A stretch of 64,000 nt of DNA from Alkalihalobacillus sp. FSL W8-0930 (GCA_037965595.1 CP150183.1:3720001-3784000); one strand, 5' to 3'; shown: positions 11,157 through 20,306, counted from the first letter of the stretch. The notes: generated by a model not told the origin, from the sequence alone. Numbers and translations are program-made.

Positions 11157-12086
11157 TTAAAACATACTCAACGAATAATTCTTCGACATCATCTCAAGAA
11201 GTCTTAACCCTGCAATACTATTTCCTTTATCATCAAGTGATGGACCACAGATCGCGATGCCACATTTTTTCGGAATGGAACCCATGATTCCGCCTGCAAC
11301 ACCACTTTTTGCGGGGATTCCCACTTTAATCGCAAACTCACCAGATGCATTATACATTCCGCATGTAACCATAAATGTCTTACAAATACGCGCGATATCC
11401 CAGGGAATGATTTGCTCTCCTGACACAGGATCTGCCCCATCCATTGCAAGCACACAACCGATTCTGGCTAAATCTAAACAGTTCATTTCAATCGCACACT
11501 GCTTCGTGTACAAATCCATTAACTCTTCAACAGGCTCATTAATGACACCGTGCTGCTTCATAAAATAACAAAGTGAACGATTAAGATGACCTGTCTCAAG
11601 CTCAGACTGTGCAATGATATGGTTGTATGTGATTGACTTATTTCCAGATAGCCTTCGGATAAAGGCAAGCAGTCGCTGCAAGCGATCGTCAACCGAATCC
11701 CCTTTAATCATATGAGTAATTGCGAGTGCGCCTGCATTGATCATTGGATTTAACGGCTTTGAGGGCTTATTTGTTTCAAGCTTCGCAATCGAATTAAACG
11801 GATCACCCGTTGGTTCCTGCCCCACGTGATCAAACACATACTCCTCCCCGCGATCCATTAAGGCAAGCGCAAGAGAAAGTACCTTTGAGATACTTTGTAA
11901 TGTAAAATTCTCATCGATGTCTCCCGCTGAATAACAGCGACCGTCGGGATAATATAAGGCAACCGAAAGTTTATCTTCATCTGCCAGCGCGAGTGCCGGT
12001 ATGTAATCAGCAATTTTCCCGTATTTTGCTTGTTGTTTAGCTTCCTCAACAAGCGATTCTAATTCAGTATTTGATTGGCACTGCAA
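11157..12086 (-). CDS. glsA: Glutaminase
   Basis: A 309-residue serine-dependent glutaminase that converts glutamine to glutamate and ammonia. The beta-lactamase-like fold has its catalytic S-x-x-K motif in LQSISKVLS (Ser65, Lys68) and the family blocks NPMINAGA, YNHIIAQSE and KSGVAGGIMG. A TTG start at 12086 is supported by AAAGGAGG 8 nt upstream. Length matches the family (about 305-330). Bacillus species carry one or two paralogues (YbgJ, YlaM). It is a single-gene unit here, and the downstream dispersed repeat supplies the likely terminator. Confidence 0.93.
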   Translation of the reverse strand: MQCQSNTELESLVEEAKQQAKYGKIADYIPALALADEDKLSVALYYPDGRCYSAGDIDENFTLQSISKVLSLALALMDRGEEYVFDHVGQEPTGDPFNSIAKLETNKPSKPLNPMINAGALAITHMIKGDSVDDRLQRLLAFIRRLSGNKSITYNHIIAQSELETGHLNRSLCYFMKQHGVINEPVEELMDLYTKQCAIEMNCLDLARIGCVLAMDGADPVSGEQIIPWDIARICKTFMVTCGMYNASGEFAIKVGIPAKSGVAGGIMGSIPKKCGIAICGPSLDDKGNSIAGLRLLEMMSKNYSLSMF

Positions 12087-12160
12087 AATAAAATCCTCCT
12101 TTACTTCTCTTTGGTACGTATTATGTCCACTTATTTCTTATGTAGTACGAATGGTCCAAC

Positions 12161-12328
12161 TCAAAAAGGTTCATTGAAACTGAGTTCACTTTGATGATCA
12201 TAGATCCATAAAAACATTGCTTCGTTCATTTCATATAAAGCCTGATCTTTACGAAAAAATGCCATAAAAATGGTTTGAATGATAAGCATCATACACCATA
12301 CCGCTGAACGCTCTAATTTTGAAAGTGT
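12161..12328 (-). pseudogene. Detached C-terminal tail of the phosphotransferase gene
   Basis: Directly after the TAG that ends the upstream phosphotransferase frame, the same frame stays open for 55 codons until TGA at 12161-12163. The decoded peptide contains LERSAVWCMMLIIQTIFMAF and ALYEMNEAMFLWIYDH. This matches what the last helices of aminoglycoside-phosphotransferase-fold proteins usually look like. It has no ribosome site or start of its own. I read it as the end of the gene, cut off by a nonsense change or a sequencing error. Confidence 0.6.
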
Positions 12329-13081
12329 CTATCCATTATCATATGCTTCCACTAATCGTTGAACAAAGGTTGGCCATGCATCTCTTAGCTCACCTTTGTC
12401 ATAAACCTCACTTAACACACTTGTTGCACAATAACATAGATCAAACAATGTATGATTCACTTCTGCGAGATCAAAATCAATAACCCCAGCCAAATCATTT
12501 TCATGGAAGAGTATGTTATGAATGTGAGCGTCCCGATGAATAAGTTGTTTCGGCAATGTATCAGAGAACCTCTTTATCCTTTCTTCAAGATGGGCATAGA
12601 TTGGTCCAAGTCTCCAAGAACACACCCCCGTGACTATTCCACTTACAGCGTACTCATAAACCATCTGGTAAAGATCCGTGTGCTTCCATGCTTCACTCGT
12701 CTCGTAAGAATGCAAGGATTGGTGCATTTTAGCAAGAGTAGAACCAAGTGCAGTGGGCGCTACGGGATCCTGAATACATTCAACTGCGCTAAATGTCTCA
12801 CCTTCAATGTACGAGTACATCACATAATACTTATTTTGATGAGACACAAGAAACTGTTCATTTTGATTGGAAACTGGATGTTGAACTGAAAGTCCTTTTG
12901 TATTCAAATGCTTTAAAAGTTCGTGCTCCCTTTGAAAGGCTTTAGGACTTTCTTTTTGCTTAAGCACAAATAACTCATCTTTATCCGTCGCTATCTGCGT
13001 TGCGCGTTCTGTGAGTATGTTTGTTTTCTTAACTTTTATATCGTAACTGGCCAATGCTTCTTCTACATTCTTAAACTGCAT
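12329..13081 (-). CDS. Aminoglycoside phosphotransferase-fold kinase, truncated by in-frame TAG
   Basis: A 250-residue protein of the APH/choline-kinase-like fold that transfers phosphate from ATP to a small molecule. The catalytic loop is LIHRDAHIHN and the metal-binding motif VIDFDLAE, both intact. The ATG at 13081 follows GAGGTGA. The ORF ends with TAG at 12329-12331, yet the frame continues for 55 plausible codons, which would bring the protein to about 306 residues, normal for the family. Without the tail the C-terminal helices are missing and activity is doubtful. In Bacillaceae such genes are mostly of unknown substrate; resistance should not be assumed. Confidence 0.8.
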   Translation of the reverse strand: MQFKNVEEALASYDIKVKKTNILTERATQIATDKDELFVLKQKESPKAFQREHELLKHLNTKGLSVQHPVSNQNEQFLVSHQNKYYVMYSYIEGETFSAVECIQDPVAPTALGSTLAKMHQSLHSYETSEAWKHTDLYQMVYEYAVSGIVTGVCSWRLGPIYAHLEERIKRFSDTLPKQLIHRDAHIHNILFHENDLAGVIDFDLAEVNHTLFDLCYCATSVLSEVYDKGELRDAWPTFVQRLVEAYDNG

Positions 13082-13120
13082 GCCATCACCTCATGTTTGA
13101 TAGTAAGAAAACCTACACTC

Positions 13121-14683
13121 CTACCCTACATCCTCACTATACATCTGCACCTGATTACGTCCTTGCCTTTTCGCAAGATACAGGGCTTCATCGCTTTTCT
13201 TAAGAAGTTGATGCAGGGTTTCTTCTGTATGGGATTGTGCTTCGGCCACGCCACTGCTCACGGTCACAGTGATGGATTGATCTGGGAGAACTAGTGGGGT
13301 AGACTCCAATTTTAGACGAAGACGGTTGGCCACTTTCTCTGCTTCAGACCCTGTTTTCCCTTTTAATCCAATCACAAATTCCTCGCCACCATAACGGGCA
13401 AATAAGCTGGGTTTCTCAAGCTGAGACTTGCAGACATCGGCAACATGTTTAAGCAGCAGGTCTCCTACGTCGTGTCCAAAGGTATCATTTACCTTTTTGA
13501 AATGATCGACGTCAAATAAAATCATTGAATACGGGAGCTCGTCTTCTTTTGCTAAAATTAAGTCCAACTCTCCTTTTTCAAAAAAGGCTCTTCGATTGTA
13601 TAGCTGTGTCAGTTCATCGTGATATGCACGATTTTCAAGCTCACGCTGTAGTCGTTTTAATTCACTTATTTCCGTAAAAATGAGTAGCATGCCTTTTTGA
13701 TTGTTTGCATGCTGTAGTGGTAGCATTCGTATTTGGTATATATAAGGGATAGGAAATGATTCTAGGTTAACTTCACTCGATACAGAACTTGCATCTAACG
13801 CAAGTGGAAATGGTTCATTCACTAACTCTTGCCAAACCTCATTAAATTCCATCCCATACATTGAACGATGAATAGCAGGGAACATCCCCTTAAAAGCTTG
13901 GTTAAATTCAATTAATTGATGTGTATCATCCAGTACTACAACTCCATCATTGATACTATTAAAGATCGCATCCTTGGCAATCGGTACAACAGCAAACATT
14001 CTTGTGGTATTAATAGACCATACATATAACAAGGACGTAAACCATAAAACCATCGGTACAGGATCAATACCTGGTGGAGTTAACCCCAATAAATAAATAA
14101 AGGCCGTGAACATCGGGATAAACTGTCCAATCAGTAAAAATAAAAGCTGTGCCCGATATACCTTTGCCGTTTCCCTCCACCTAGATAACATGAGCAGAAA
14201 CGCGACAAACATACTGGAGAACGTAACAATGCCATGCACGATGTACCATGGGCCAATTTCTTGAAAAACAAAGGGTGCACCTAAAACAGGGTCGATTTCA
14301 AAGACAAGGTAGTGTAAGTGATGAAAGTCATTTGTGGCAACCATGATAAACGTGATTATAGATATAGAAAGAAGCGGTAACGCCCAAGCTGCTTTGATGT
14401 TCATTCCTAAATATTTCATGGCAAATAGCAAACCGAGTGTAGCGGATGCAGGCATGCCAATATAGAGAATGGCATTCCAAAATTTAAGGGCTTCTAGAGA
14501 ATTAGCAGTTAAGCCAAGAGCGGAACCAAAGCAGTAAATTGAGATTGTAATCGTATACAACATAAAGTAGTACGCAATATTCGTATATTGATGACGTCTG
14601 AAAAAAACGTACATACATACATAAAGGTTAATCACTCCGGATGTACTGAACAAGGCAATGTAGGCAGTTAATTGGGAACTCAT
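13121..14683 (-). CDS. Membrane-bound diguanylate cyclase (7TM-PAS-GGDEF)
   Basis: A 520-residue protein. Residues about 5-215 form seven membrane helices of the histidine-kinase N-terminal 7TM type. A PAS-like domain follows (about 225-335), then a GGDEF domain (about 350-515) with DELTQLYNRRAFF, FDVDHFKKVNDTFGHDVGD and the active-site motif GGEEF (about residue 431). It should make c-di-GMP from GTP in response to a membrane or extracellular signal. AGAGG lies 8 nt before the ATG. It is a single gene; the second c-di-GMP protein of this window is at 43997. Confidence 0.92.
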   Translation of the reverse strand: MSSQLTAYIALFSTSGVINLYVCMYVFFRRHQYTNIAYYFMLYTITISIYCFGSALGLTANSLEALKFWNAILYIGMPASATLGLLFAMKYLGMNIKAAWALPLLSISIITFIMVATNDFHHLHYLVFEIDPVLGAPFVFQEIGPWYIVHGIVTFSSMFVAFLLMLSRWRETAKVYRAQLLFLLIGQFIPMFTAFIYLLGLTPPGIDPVPMVLWFTSLLYVWSINTTRMFAVVPIAKDAIFNSINDGVVVLDDTHQLIEFNQAFKGMFPAIHRSMYGMEFNEVWQELVNEPFPLALDASSVSSEVNLESFPIPYIYQIRMLPLQHANNQKGMLLIFTEISELKRLQRELENRAYHDELTQLYNRRAFFEKGELDLILAKEDELPYSMILFDVDHFKKVNDTFGHDVGDLLLKHVADVCKSQLEKPSLFARYGGEEFVIGLKGKTGSEAEKVANRLRLKLESTPLVLPDQSITVTVSSGVAEAQSHTEETLHQLLKKSDEALYLAKRQGRNQVQMYSEDVG

Positions 14684-14741
14684 CGTTCTAGCCTCTTTTA
14701 CTAGTCATTTTATTTAAATGTAGCATAAAAGTCCTAGTATG

Positions 14742-15152
14742 CTAGTCTTTTTTAGAAGAATGGTTTAATTTCTCTAGAATAACATCAAGAAAGTTCTCTA
14801 TTGAACCACTAAAGCGTTCCACACCCTCTACATGGTAGAAGCTGCTCGTTTGATTCGGGGTAAATACTTCATCTGTGTGTGAGTAGAGGTAGATTGGTTT
14901 TTGACTTCCTAGAGCTATTCCTAGCTCTACATGACTGCTTTTACCTAATGGGAGGATGAATATCATAAAGTCACTGCCAATAATAGCTTCTTTCTCTTGC
15001 TCTCCTATCGATGTGAACTCCTCCACGGACTGAACGTTCTCCCATTCTGTCCAATCATAGGACTGTACAAAGCCTTCTTTTATCAAAGTCTGAGCTACCA
15101 AACGTACTTGTTCAATATTACGAAAGCTTGAGCCAATATAAAATGTCTTCAT
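14742..15152 (-). CDS. Nucleoside 2-deoxyribosyltransferase-like protein
   Basis: A 136-residue cytoplasmic protein beginning MKTFYIGSSFRN. It has the pattern of the nucleoside 2-deoxyribosyltransferase-like fold: an N-terminal strand, a helix with VRLVAQTLI, YDWTEWENV, and then the SDFMIFILPLGKSSHVELGIAL block. The ATG at 15152 overlaps the upstream stop (ATGA) and has GGGAGGA upstream, so it is preferred over a GTG at 15164 lying within that ribosome site. Coupling to the preceding gene remnant suggests a former two-gene unit. Many Bacillus members are described only as group-specific proteins; catalytic activity is unproven. Confidence 0.7.
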   Translation of the reverse strand: MKTFYIGSSFRNIEQVRLVAQTLIKEGFVQSYDWTEWENVQSVEEFTSIGEQEKEAIIGSDFMIFILPLGKSSHVELGIALGSQKPIYLYSHTDEVFTPNQTSSFYHVEGVERFSGSIENFLDVILEKLNHSSKKD

Positions 15153-15379
15153 CGTTCCTCCCACTCTATGTCATCCTTGCTCTCTTCAATGGCTTGTAAT
15201 AACTGATTGTCCTCGCCGACTACTCTGTATATATCGGAACCTACACCAACTTCGCGTTCCCACACATCAATTCTTAAATTAGCAGGAGTGCCACTTATCA
15301 TGTATTGAAGGCCACCCGTAGATCTGTCTGTTTTCTGAAGTTGCATGTTCGCTGGCTCAGAAATGATGGCCTCACTCAA
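15149..15379 (-). CDS. C-terminal half of a split membrane-anchored protein
   Basis: A 76-residue open frame with no recognised family, containing RVVGEDNQLLQAIEE. Its only start is a TTG at 15379 without a convincing ribosome site. It lies in exactly the same frame as the upstream 71-residue ORF, separated by one TGA (15395-15397) and five sense codons. The two most simply form one gene of about 152 residues, interrupted by a stop. It overlaps the next gene by ATGA, as an intact operon partner would. Probably not translated on its own. Confidence 0.45.
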   Translation of the reverse strand: MSEAIISEPANMQLQKTDRSTGGLQYMISGTPANLRIDVWEREVGVGSDIYRVVGEDNQLLQAIEESKDDIEWEER

Positions 15380-15394
15380 TTCTTGATTTCCATC

Positions 15395-15610
15395 TCAAGA
15401 GTAGGACAAATACCCTTCAATCCTAGTCATAGTTAGATAGATTCTTCCTTCATCAAAACGGATGTCAGAGCCGTATTCCCGCTCTAATACTTTTTCATAA
15501 GAAAGAACCCTCGCTTGATCGTACCAATTATAGATTCCAAGCCCTACTACTGTAAGAACCAGAACACCGATCATAAATAAAACAAGCGTACCAAGCTTAT
15601 AGTTTCTCAA
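15395..15610 (-). CDS. N-terminal half of a split membrane-anchored protein
   Basis: A 71-residue frame with a single membrane helix at about 8-27 (LVLFMIGVLVLTVVGLGIY), followed by an outside domain beginning VLEREYGSDIRFDEGRIYL. The TTG start has AGAGGGG about 10 nt upstream. It stops at TGA (15395-15397), just before the in-frame remainder at 15149-15379. The complete product would be a small, signal-anchored extracytoplasmic protein of unknown function. As it stands it is likely a broken gene. Confidence 0.5.
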   Translation of the reverse strand: MRNYKLGTLVLFMIGVLVLTVVGLGIYNWYDQARVLSYEKVLEREYGSDIRFDEGRIYLTMTRIEGYLSYS

Positions 15611-15658
15611 GCGAGCTCAGCCCCTCTCTTCCATTCTTCCTGAATATCCCTTCCCTTC

Positions 15659-16231
15659 TTAATTTCTTACAAAACCCATTAAGCCATAGTTTGTAAATCG
15701 ATGAATAAGAAGAGCCATTTCCTTTGGTGATTCTTGTTGACCATTTACTAACCATTTTTCAATTGCATCTATGCTTCCGCTTAAGACAAGCAACGGAAGA
15801 TACGAAGATATGTCTTCTTGCACGTTCATTTTTTTCATAAAGTCCTTCATTATTATATGTTGCGTTAATTCCATTACTTGTCTTTTAAATGTCGTATCAG
15901 CACTCCCGCTTAATAGCACTTGGCATAGATCACTTTTCTCAGCCGCATATTCAAGGATCTTCTCTGTCATTTGAAGAGCTTCCTCTTCTTCATTGAAGTT
16001 ATATTGATTAAGTGTTTTGTACATGTCGTCTACAACCTCTTCACTAATTTTCTCAAGAAGGTCGTAGGGATCGGTATAGTGACCATAAAAGGTCGAACGA
16101 TTAATATCAGCCATCTCACAAAGTTCTTTTACCGTGATAGACGAAATTGGTTTTTCTTTAAGTAGCTTAACCAAGGCTTCCTTTAAGGCATGACGAGTAT
16201 ACCTCTTGCGCCGATCTATTTTTTCGTTCAA
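15659..16231 (-). CDS. TetR/AcrR family regulator
   Basis: About 190 residues. The N-terminal helix-turn-helix (about 10-55) includes ISSITVKELCEMADINRSTFYGHY, characteristic of the family; the C-terminal ligand domain is helical. The start is uncertain. A TTG at 16231 gives LNEKIDRRKRYTRHAL and follows AAAGGA at some distance, while an upstream ATG at 16267 would add 12 residues. The gene is divergent from the MMPL transporter, with a perfect palindrome between them, so it most likely represses that transporter operon and itself. The ligand is unknown. Confidence 0.85.
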   Translation of the reverse strand: MNEKIDRRKRYTRHALKEALVKLLKEKPISSITVKELCEMADINRSTFYGHYTDPYDLLEKISEEVVDDMYKTLNQYNFNEEEEALQMTEKILEYAAEKSDLCQVLLSGSADTTFKRQVMELTQHIIMKDFMKKMNVQEDISSYLPLLVLSGSIDAIEKWLVNGQQESPKEMALLIHRFTNYGLMGFVRN

Positions 16232-16300
16232 TGAACGTTCACATCCTTTATTCATCTTATACAACATATTCCTATGTACTGTTGATTATTTAACACATTT

Positions 16301-16341
16301 TAAACAACTGTTTGTTGTTTAGCCAACACCGTGTCTATATA
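16301..16341 (+). promoter_or_regulatory. TetR operator overlapping the MMPL operon promoter
   Basis: A perfect 8-bp inverted repeat TAAACAAC-N5-GTTGTTTA covers 16301-16321. It overlaps a -35-like TTGTTG (16312-16317), with a -10-like TATATA (16336-16341) 18 bp downstream. The position between a TetR gene and its divergent target fits repressor binding. Confidence 0.7.
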
Positions 16342-16386
16342 CTTTTAATGGAATCATATGAAATGTCAATATAGGTGGGGACAAAA

Positions 16387-18444
16387 TTGCTTATACATAA
16401 AATCATTCAATACAAGAGGTCCGTCGTGCTGTCATTTGCAGCACTAACGATTGTTGCTATCATTGCTCAATTTTTTGTATCCGTTAACTACAACATGGTT
16501 GATTATCTTCCAGAGGATGCTCCTTCAAGTATTGGCCTCGAGGAAATGCAAAGGGAATTCACATCGTCTATTCCTAATACGAATGTTCTCATACGTGATG
16601 TCACCGTACAAGAAGCGATTGATTATAAAGAACAGCTTGGTGCGATCAATGGTGTCACTGATGTTACCTGGCTTGATGACATCATGGACACTCGAATTCC
16701 ACTTGAGATGGCAGATAAGGCTATGATCGAGTCCTATTATAAAGATGGTCAGGCGCTTATTTCATTAACAATTGAAACAGGTGCAGAGGTTGAAGCCACT
16801 GATGCCATTTATGAATTGATTGGCGAGGAGAACGCGGTCGCAGGCGAAGCCGTGAATACCGCTACTTCACAAAATATGACGAGCTCAGAGACGATTTATG
16901 CGGCTGCATTGCTAGTCCCGATCATCATTATTATTCTTGTTCTTTCAACCAACTCATGGGTAGAGCCAATTTTCTTCTTAACAGCAATCGGTGTCTCCAT
17001 ACTCATTAACTTAGGCACAAATATTTTCTTAGGGGAGATCTCGTTTGTTACCCAATCTGTCGCACCAATCCTGCAGCTTGCCGTTTCGCTGGACTATGCA
17101 GTCTTTTTGCTACACAGATTCTCTGATGAGTTGAAGCTCGGACATTCACCGGAAAAAGCGATGGCTATTGCGATGAAAGCTTCATTCCCTGTTATCTTTG
17201 TCAGTGCACTTACCACTTTTTTTGGATTCATGTCCCTAATGTTAATGGACTTTGGAGTCGGTGCAGACCTTGGTTTGAATCTAGTAAAAGGAATTGTGTT
17301 TAGCTTTTTATCCGTTGTGATCTTCTTACCTGCATTGACGCTATACGGGTATAAATGGATTGAAAGAACACAGCATAAAAGTCTTGTTCCAAGCTTTAAA
17401 GGAGTTGGAGCAGCCTTACTGAAATGGCGGATGCCTGCTCTTATCCTAGTCTTTATCTTACTGGTGCCGAGCTTCCTGGCTCAAAGTAGTACATCCTTCA
17501 CATATGGGTTAGGAGATTTGCCAGAGAATACACGAACAGGTCAGGATATTAAAGCTATTGACGAGGCGTTTGGTCAATCCACACCAATTGTACTACTCGT
17601 ACCAAACGATGATATCGCAAAAGAAGATCAGCTGGCACTGGAACTCGAGCAGCTGCCCTATGTGGACTCGGTCATGTCCTATACCACTGCTGTGGATTCG
17701 GCCATTCCAATCGACTTCTTAGATGAATCGATTACAAATGAATTTCGTTCCGACAATTATAGTCGGATCATGGTCATGACTAGCGCTGGCGTTGAAGGCG
17801 ATATCCCATTCCAGTTAGTTGAACAGACACGGGAACTCGCAGATTCCTATTACGGGGATGATGCCTATACATTGGGAGAAAGTGTCACGCTTTATGATAT
17901 GAAGGTAACGGTCAGTAAGGATAATCAATTCGTTAATATCATGACCATTATTACGATTGCGGTTGTGCTTTTGCTAACATTCCGGTCAGTTTCAATCCCA
18001 ATTATTTTGTTACTTACGATTCAAGCTGCCGTTTGGATTAATTTATCCGTCCCTTATTTTACGAACGATTCCCTTGTCTTTGTCGGGTACTTAATTGTGA
18101 GTACGGTGCAACTTGCCGCCACAATTGATTACGCCATTCTTTTAATGGAAACATACAAACATCACCGCGCGAAAATGAATGCTTATGAAGCGATGAAAAA
18201 AGCGTTAGATGAAAAATTATTCTCGATCACGATATCAGCAGCTATCCTATCAAGCGTTGGGTTTATTTTATGGTTTACTTCTACGAACCCTACCGTATCA
18301 GCTATTGGTCTCTTACTCGGACGTGGTGCTGCACTTGCTTTTGTACTTGTCATCGTGTTCTTGCCAGCCTTACTGATTGTCTGTGATCGCTTTGTGAAAA
18401 AGACGACATACCGAGCAAATTTTTATGAGGAGGAAGACAAATGA
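16387..18444 (+). CDS. MMPL/RND family transporter
   Basis: About 685 residues with 11-12 membrane helices in two homologous halves, each made of one helix, a large outside loop, then a cluster of helices (about 175-330 and 525-675). The halves carry LQLAVSLDYAVFLLHRF and LAATIDYAILLMETY, the conserved TM4 blocks with the proton-relay aspartate. The TTG at 16387 is chosen because GGTGGGG lies 6 nt before it; a GTG at 16375 lies within that site. The last four bases overlap the next gene (ATGA). MMPL proteins of Firmicutes export lipids or hydrophobic compounds; the substrate here is unknown. Confidence 0.9.
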   Translation: MLIHKIIQYKRSVVLSFAALTIVAIIAQFFVSVNYNMVDYLPEDAPSSIGLEEMQREFTSSIPNTNVLIRDVTVQEAIDYKEQLGAINGVTDVTWLDDIMDTRIPLEMADKAMIESYYKDGQALISLTIETGAEVEATDAIYELIGEENAVAGEAVNTATSQNMTSSETIYAAALLVPIIIIILVLSTNSWVEPIFFLTAIGVSILINLGTNIFLGEISFVTQSVAPILQLAVSLDYAVFLLHRFSDELKLGHSPEKAMAIAMKASFPVIFVSALTTFFGFMSLMLMDFGVGADLGLNLVKGIVFSFLSVVIFLPALTLYGYKWIERTQHKSLVPSFKGVGAALLKWRMPALILVFILLVPSFLAQSSTSFTYGLGDLPENTRTGQDIKAIDEAFGQSTPIVLLVPNDDIAKEDQLALELEQLPYVDSVMSYTTAVDSAIPIDFLDESITNEFRSDNYSRIMVMTSAGVEGDIPFQLVEQTRELADSYYGDDAYTLGESVTLYDMKVTVSKDNQFVNIMTIITIAVVLLLTFRSVSIPIILLLTIQAAVWINLSVPYFTNDSLVFVGYLIVSTVQLAATIDYAILLMETYKHHRAKMNAYEAMKKALDEKLFSITISAAILSSVGFILWFTSTNPTVSAIGLLLGRGAALAFVLVIVFLPALLIVCDRFVKKTTYRANFYEEEDK

Positions 18445-20258
18445 AACGAGTCATCCCAGCTACGTTAGCGGCTACATTACTTATACACCCTGTTTGGTTT
18501 ACGACATTCGCATATGCCGAGGACTCCTCACCAACTGGAACCATCTATTCAAAGGATGAGGTCATCTACGCGAATCTAGATGAAGTAGGGACGGTTAATG
18601 AGCTGTATGTTGTAAATGCCTTGGAGGTAGGTAGAGAAGGATCGATTATTGATTATGGTAACTATGACAACCTTACAAATCTAACGACTCTATCTGAAAT
18701 GACCCAGCTGGAACAGGATCAAGTTGAGATACATGATGCACCTGAAGGTATGTTTTATTACCAAGGAAACCTCTCAACGAATACAAATCTACCGTGGAAT
18801 TTTGATATTTCATACGTCTTAGATGGAAATGAAGTCTCTCCAGAAGAACTCGTGGGAAATGACGGAAGCTTTGAACTGCATATCAATGTCACACAAAACG
18901 AGGAGGTAGATCCTGCTTTTTTTGAAAATTATCTACTCCAACTCTCAATTCCTTTGGACAGTACTATCTTCACTCAAATTGATGCACCTGAGGCGACTGT
19001 CGCAAATGCAGGCCAAAATAAGCAGTTGGCCTATACGATCATGCCTGAAGAAGAGGCATCATACACGCTTCGGGCCAATGTCTCAAACTTTGAAATGAGT
19101 GGAATTGAAATCTCTGCTCTTCCCTCTTCGTTTGCCATTGATACACCTGACACTGAAGAATTAACTGGAGAATTTGACTCGTTAACAGGAGCCATCAGTG
19201 ATCTAAACAACGGTTTAGGGGACGTAAAATCTGGAATTGACGCCTTGTCGACTGGTCTTGTTCAACTGGAAACGGGATCCGCTAACTACCGGGATGGTGT
19301 AAACGAAGCTGCAAATGGCGGTTCGGATTTAGTGGAAGCATCCGGTGCCATCCAATCAGGTTTAAATCAGTTAAATGAAGGACTATCTGCAAGCGATACA
19401 AACATCGATATTGGTCTTGACGAAGACCTATTTGGCGCCCTTAATCAGTTCACAATTGGATTATCCGAGCTCAGCGCAGGAATGGATGAACTCAATACCC
19501 ATTATCAGGATGCCTATGGCGTTCTAAAAGAAGCAATTAATGACATTCCCTCTACTGAAATAAGTGAAGAGGAGATTCAGCAGCTATACATTGATAACCC
19601 TGAATCAGAGGTTGTTCATCAACTTGTAGAAACGTACGCAGCAGCCCAAAGAGCAAGAGCAACCTTCTATGCTGTAGATGAAGCCTTTCAAGCGGTTCAG
19701 CCAGCATTAGAAGAAATGAGTCAGGCCTCCTCACAATTAGAAGAAGGGATGAATACATTCTCATCCTCCGTTCAAGAAGGCTTACAGGACCTTGATTTAG
19801 GAGAGGGACTTGAAGAGCTTGCGAGTGGAATCAACGAGCTTGCCTCGCAATATGGCAGCTTTCATAATGGATTAGTAGAGTATACAGGTGGAGTCAACCA
19901 GCTATCCAGTGGATATCAAGAGCTTCACAACGGACTCAGTGAATCAGCAAATGGATCGTCTGAGCTATCCGGTGGTCTTTCTGACATTCGAGGAGGCATG
20001 ACAGAGCTCGAAACGGCCACATCAGACATTCCAGAACAAATGCAGGAAGAAATTGATGAAATGATCTCCCAGTACGATAAGTCCGACTTTGAAGCCATAT
20101 CTTTTGTTTCAGCAGAAAATAATGAGCTCGTAAATAATGTACAATTTGTCATTCAAACCGAGGGCATCGTTCTCCCCGACGATACAGAGGAAGCATCTGG
20201 CGAAGAAGATGATCCTAGCATTTGGCAGCGATTTTTATCGTTGTTTGGTTGGGATTAA
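18441..20258 (+). CDS. Secreted YhgE/Pip-like coiled-coil partner of the MMPL transporter
   Basis: A 605-residue protein with a signal peptide cleaved near residue 26 (TTFAYA/ED). An N-terminal beta-rich part (about 30-220) is followed by a long region of leucine/glycine-spaced repeats (about 225-550, for example LSTGLVQLETGS and ELSSGYQELHNGLSE-type units), as in the extracellular part of YhgE/Pip proteins. Unlike YhgE it lacks the C-terminal membrane helices and ends in a short hydrophobic stretch SIWQRFLSLFGWD. Start-stop overlap with the MMPL gene points to one complex in which this protein extends outward from the transporter. It has high acidic content. Confidence 0.75.
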   Translation: MKRVIPATLAATLLIHPVWFTTFAYAEDSSPTGTIYSKDEVIYANLDEVGTVNELYVVNALEVGREGSIIDYGNYDNLTNLTTLSEMTQLEQDQVEIHDAPEGMFYYQGNLSTNTNLPWNFDISYVLDGNEVSPEELVGNDGSFELHINVTQNEEVDPAFFENYLLQLSIPLDSTIFTQIDAPEATVANAGQNKQLAYTIMPEEEASYTLRANVSNFEMSGIEISALPSSFAIDTPDTEELTGEFDSLTGAISDLNNGLGDVKSGIDALSTGLVQLETGSANYRDGVNEAANGGSDLVEASGAIQSGLNQLNEGLSASDTNIDIGLDEDLFGALNQFTIGLSELSAGMDELNTHYQDAYGVLKEAINDIPSTEISEEEIQQLYIDNPESEVVHQLVETYAAAQRARATFYAVDEAFQAVQPALEEMSQASSQLEEGMNTFSSSVQEGLQDLDLGEGLEELASGINELASQYGSFHNGLVEYTGGVNQLSSGYQELHNGLSESANGSSELSGGLSDIRGGMTELETATSDIPEQMQEEIDEMISQYDKSDFEAISFVSAENNELVNNVQFVIQTEGIVLPDDTEEASGEEDDPSIWQRFLSLFGWD

Positions 20259-20270
20259 ATATATGAATGA

Positions 20271-20306
20271 AGAAGTAGCGACCTTGTTTTCGCTACTTCT
20301 TTTTTA
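20271..20306 (+). terminator. Terminator of the MMPL operon
   Basis: AGAAGTAGCG (20271-20280) pairs perfectly with CGCTACTTCT (20291-20300), followed by a T run. This is the end of the two-gene transcript. Confidence 0.85.

Noticed and set aside
12452-12889. A 145-codon frame on the plus strand opposite the phosphotransferase
   Set aside because: It lies wholly antisense to a gene with clear kinase motifs and resembles no family.
12329-13081. Aminoglycoside resistance gene
   Set aside because: The fold also covers many kinases of ordinary metabolites. Nothing in context points to resistance and the gene seems truncated.
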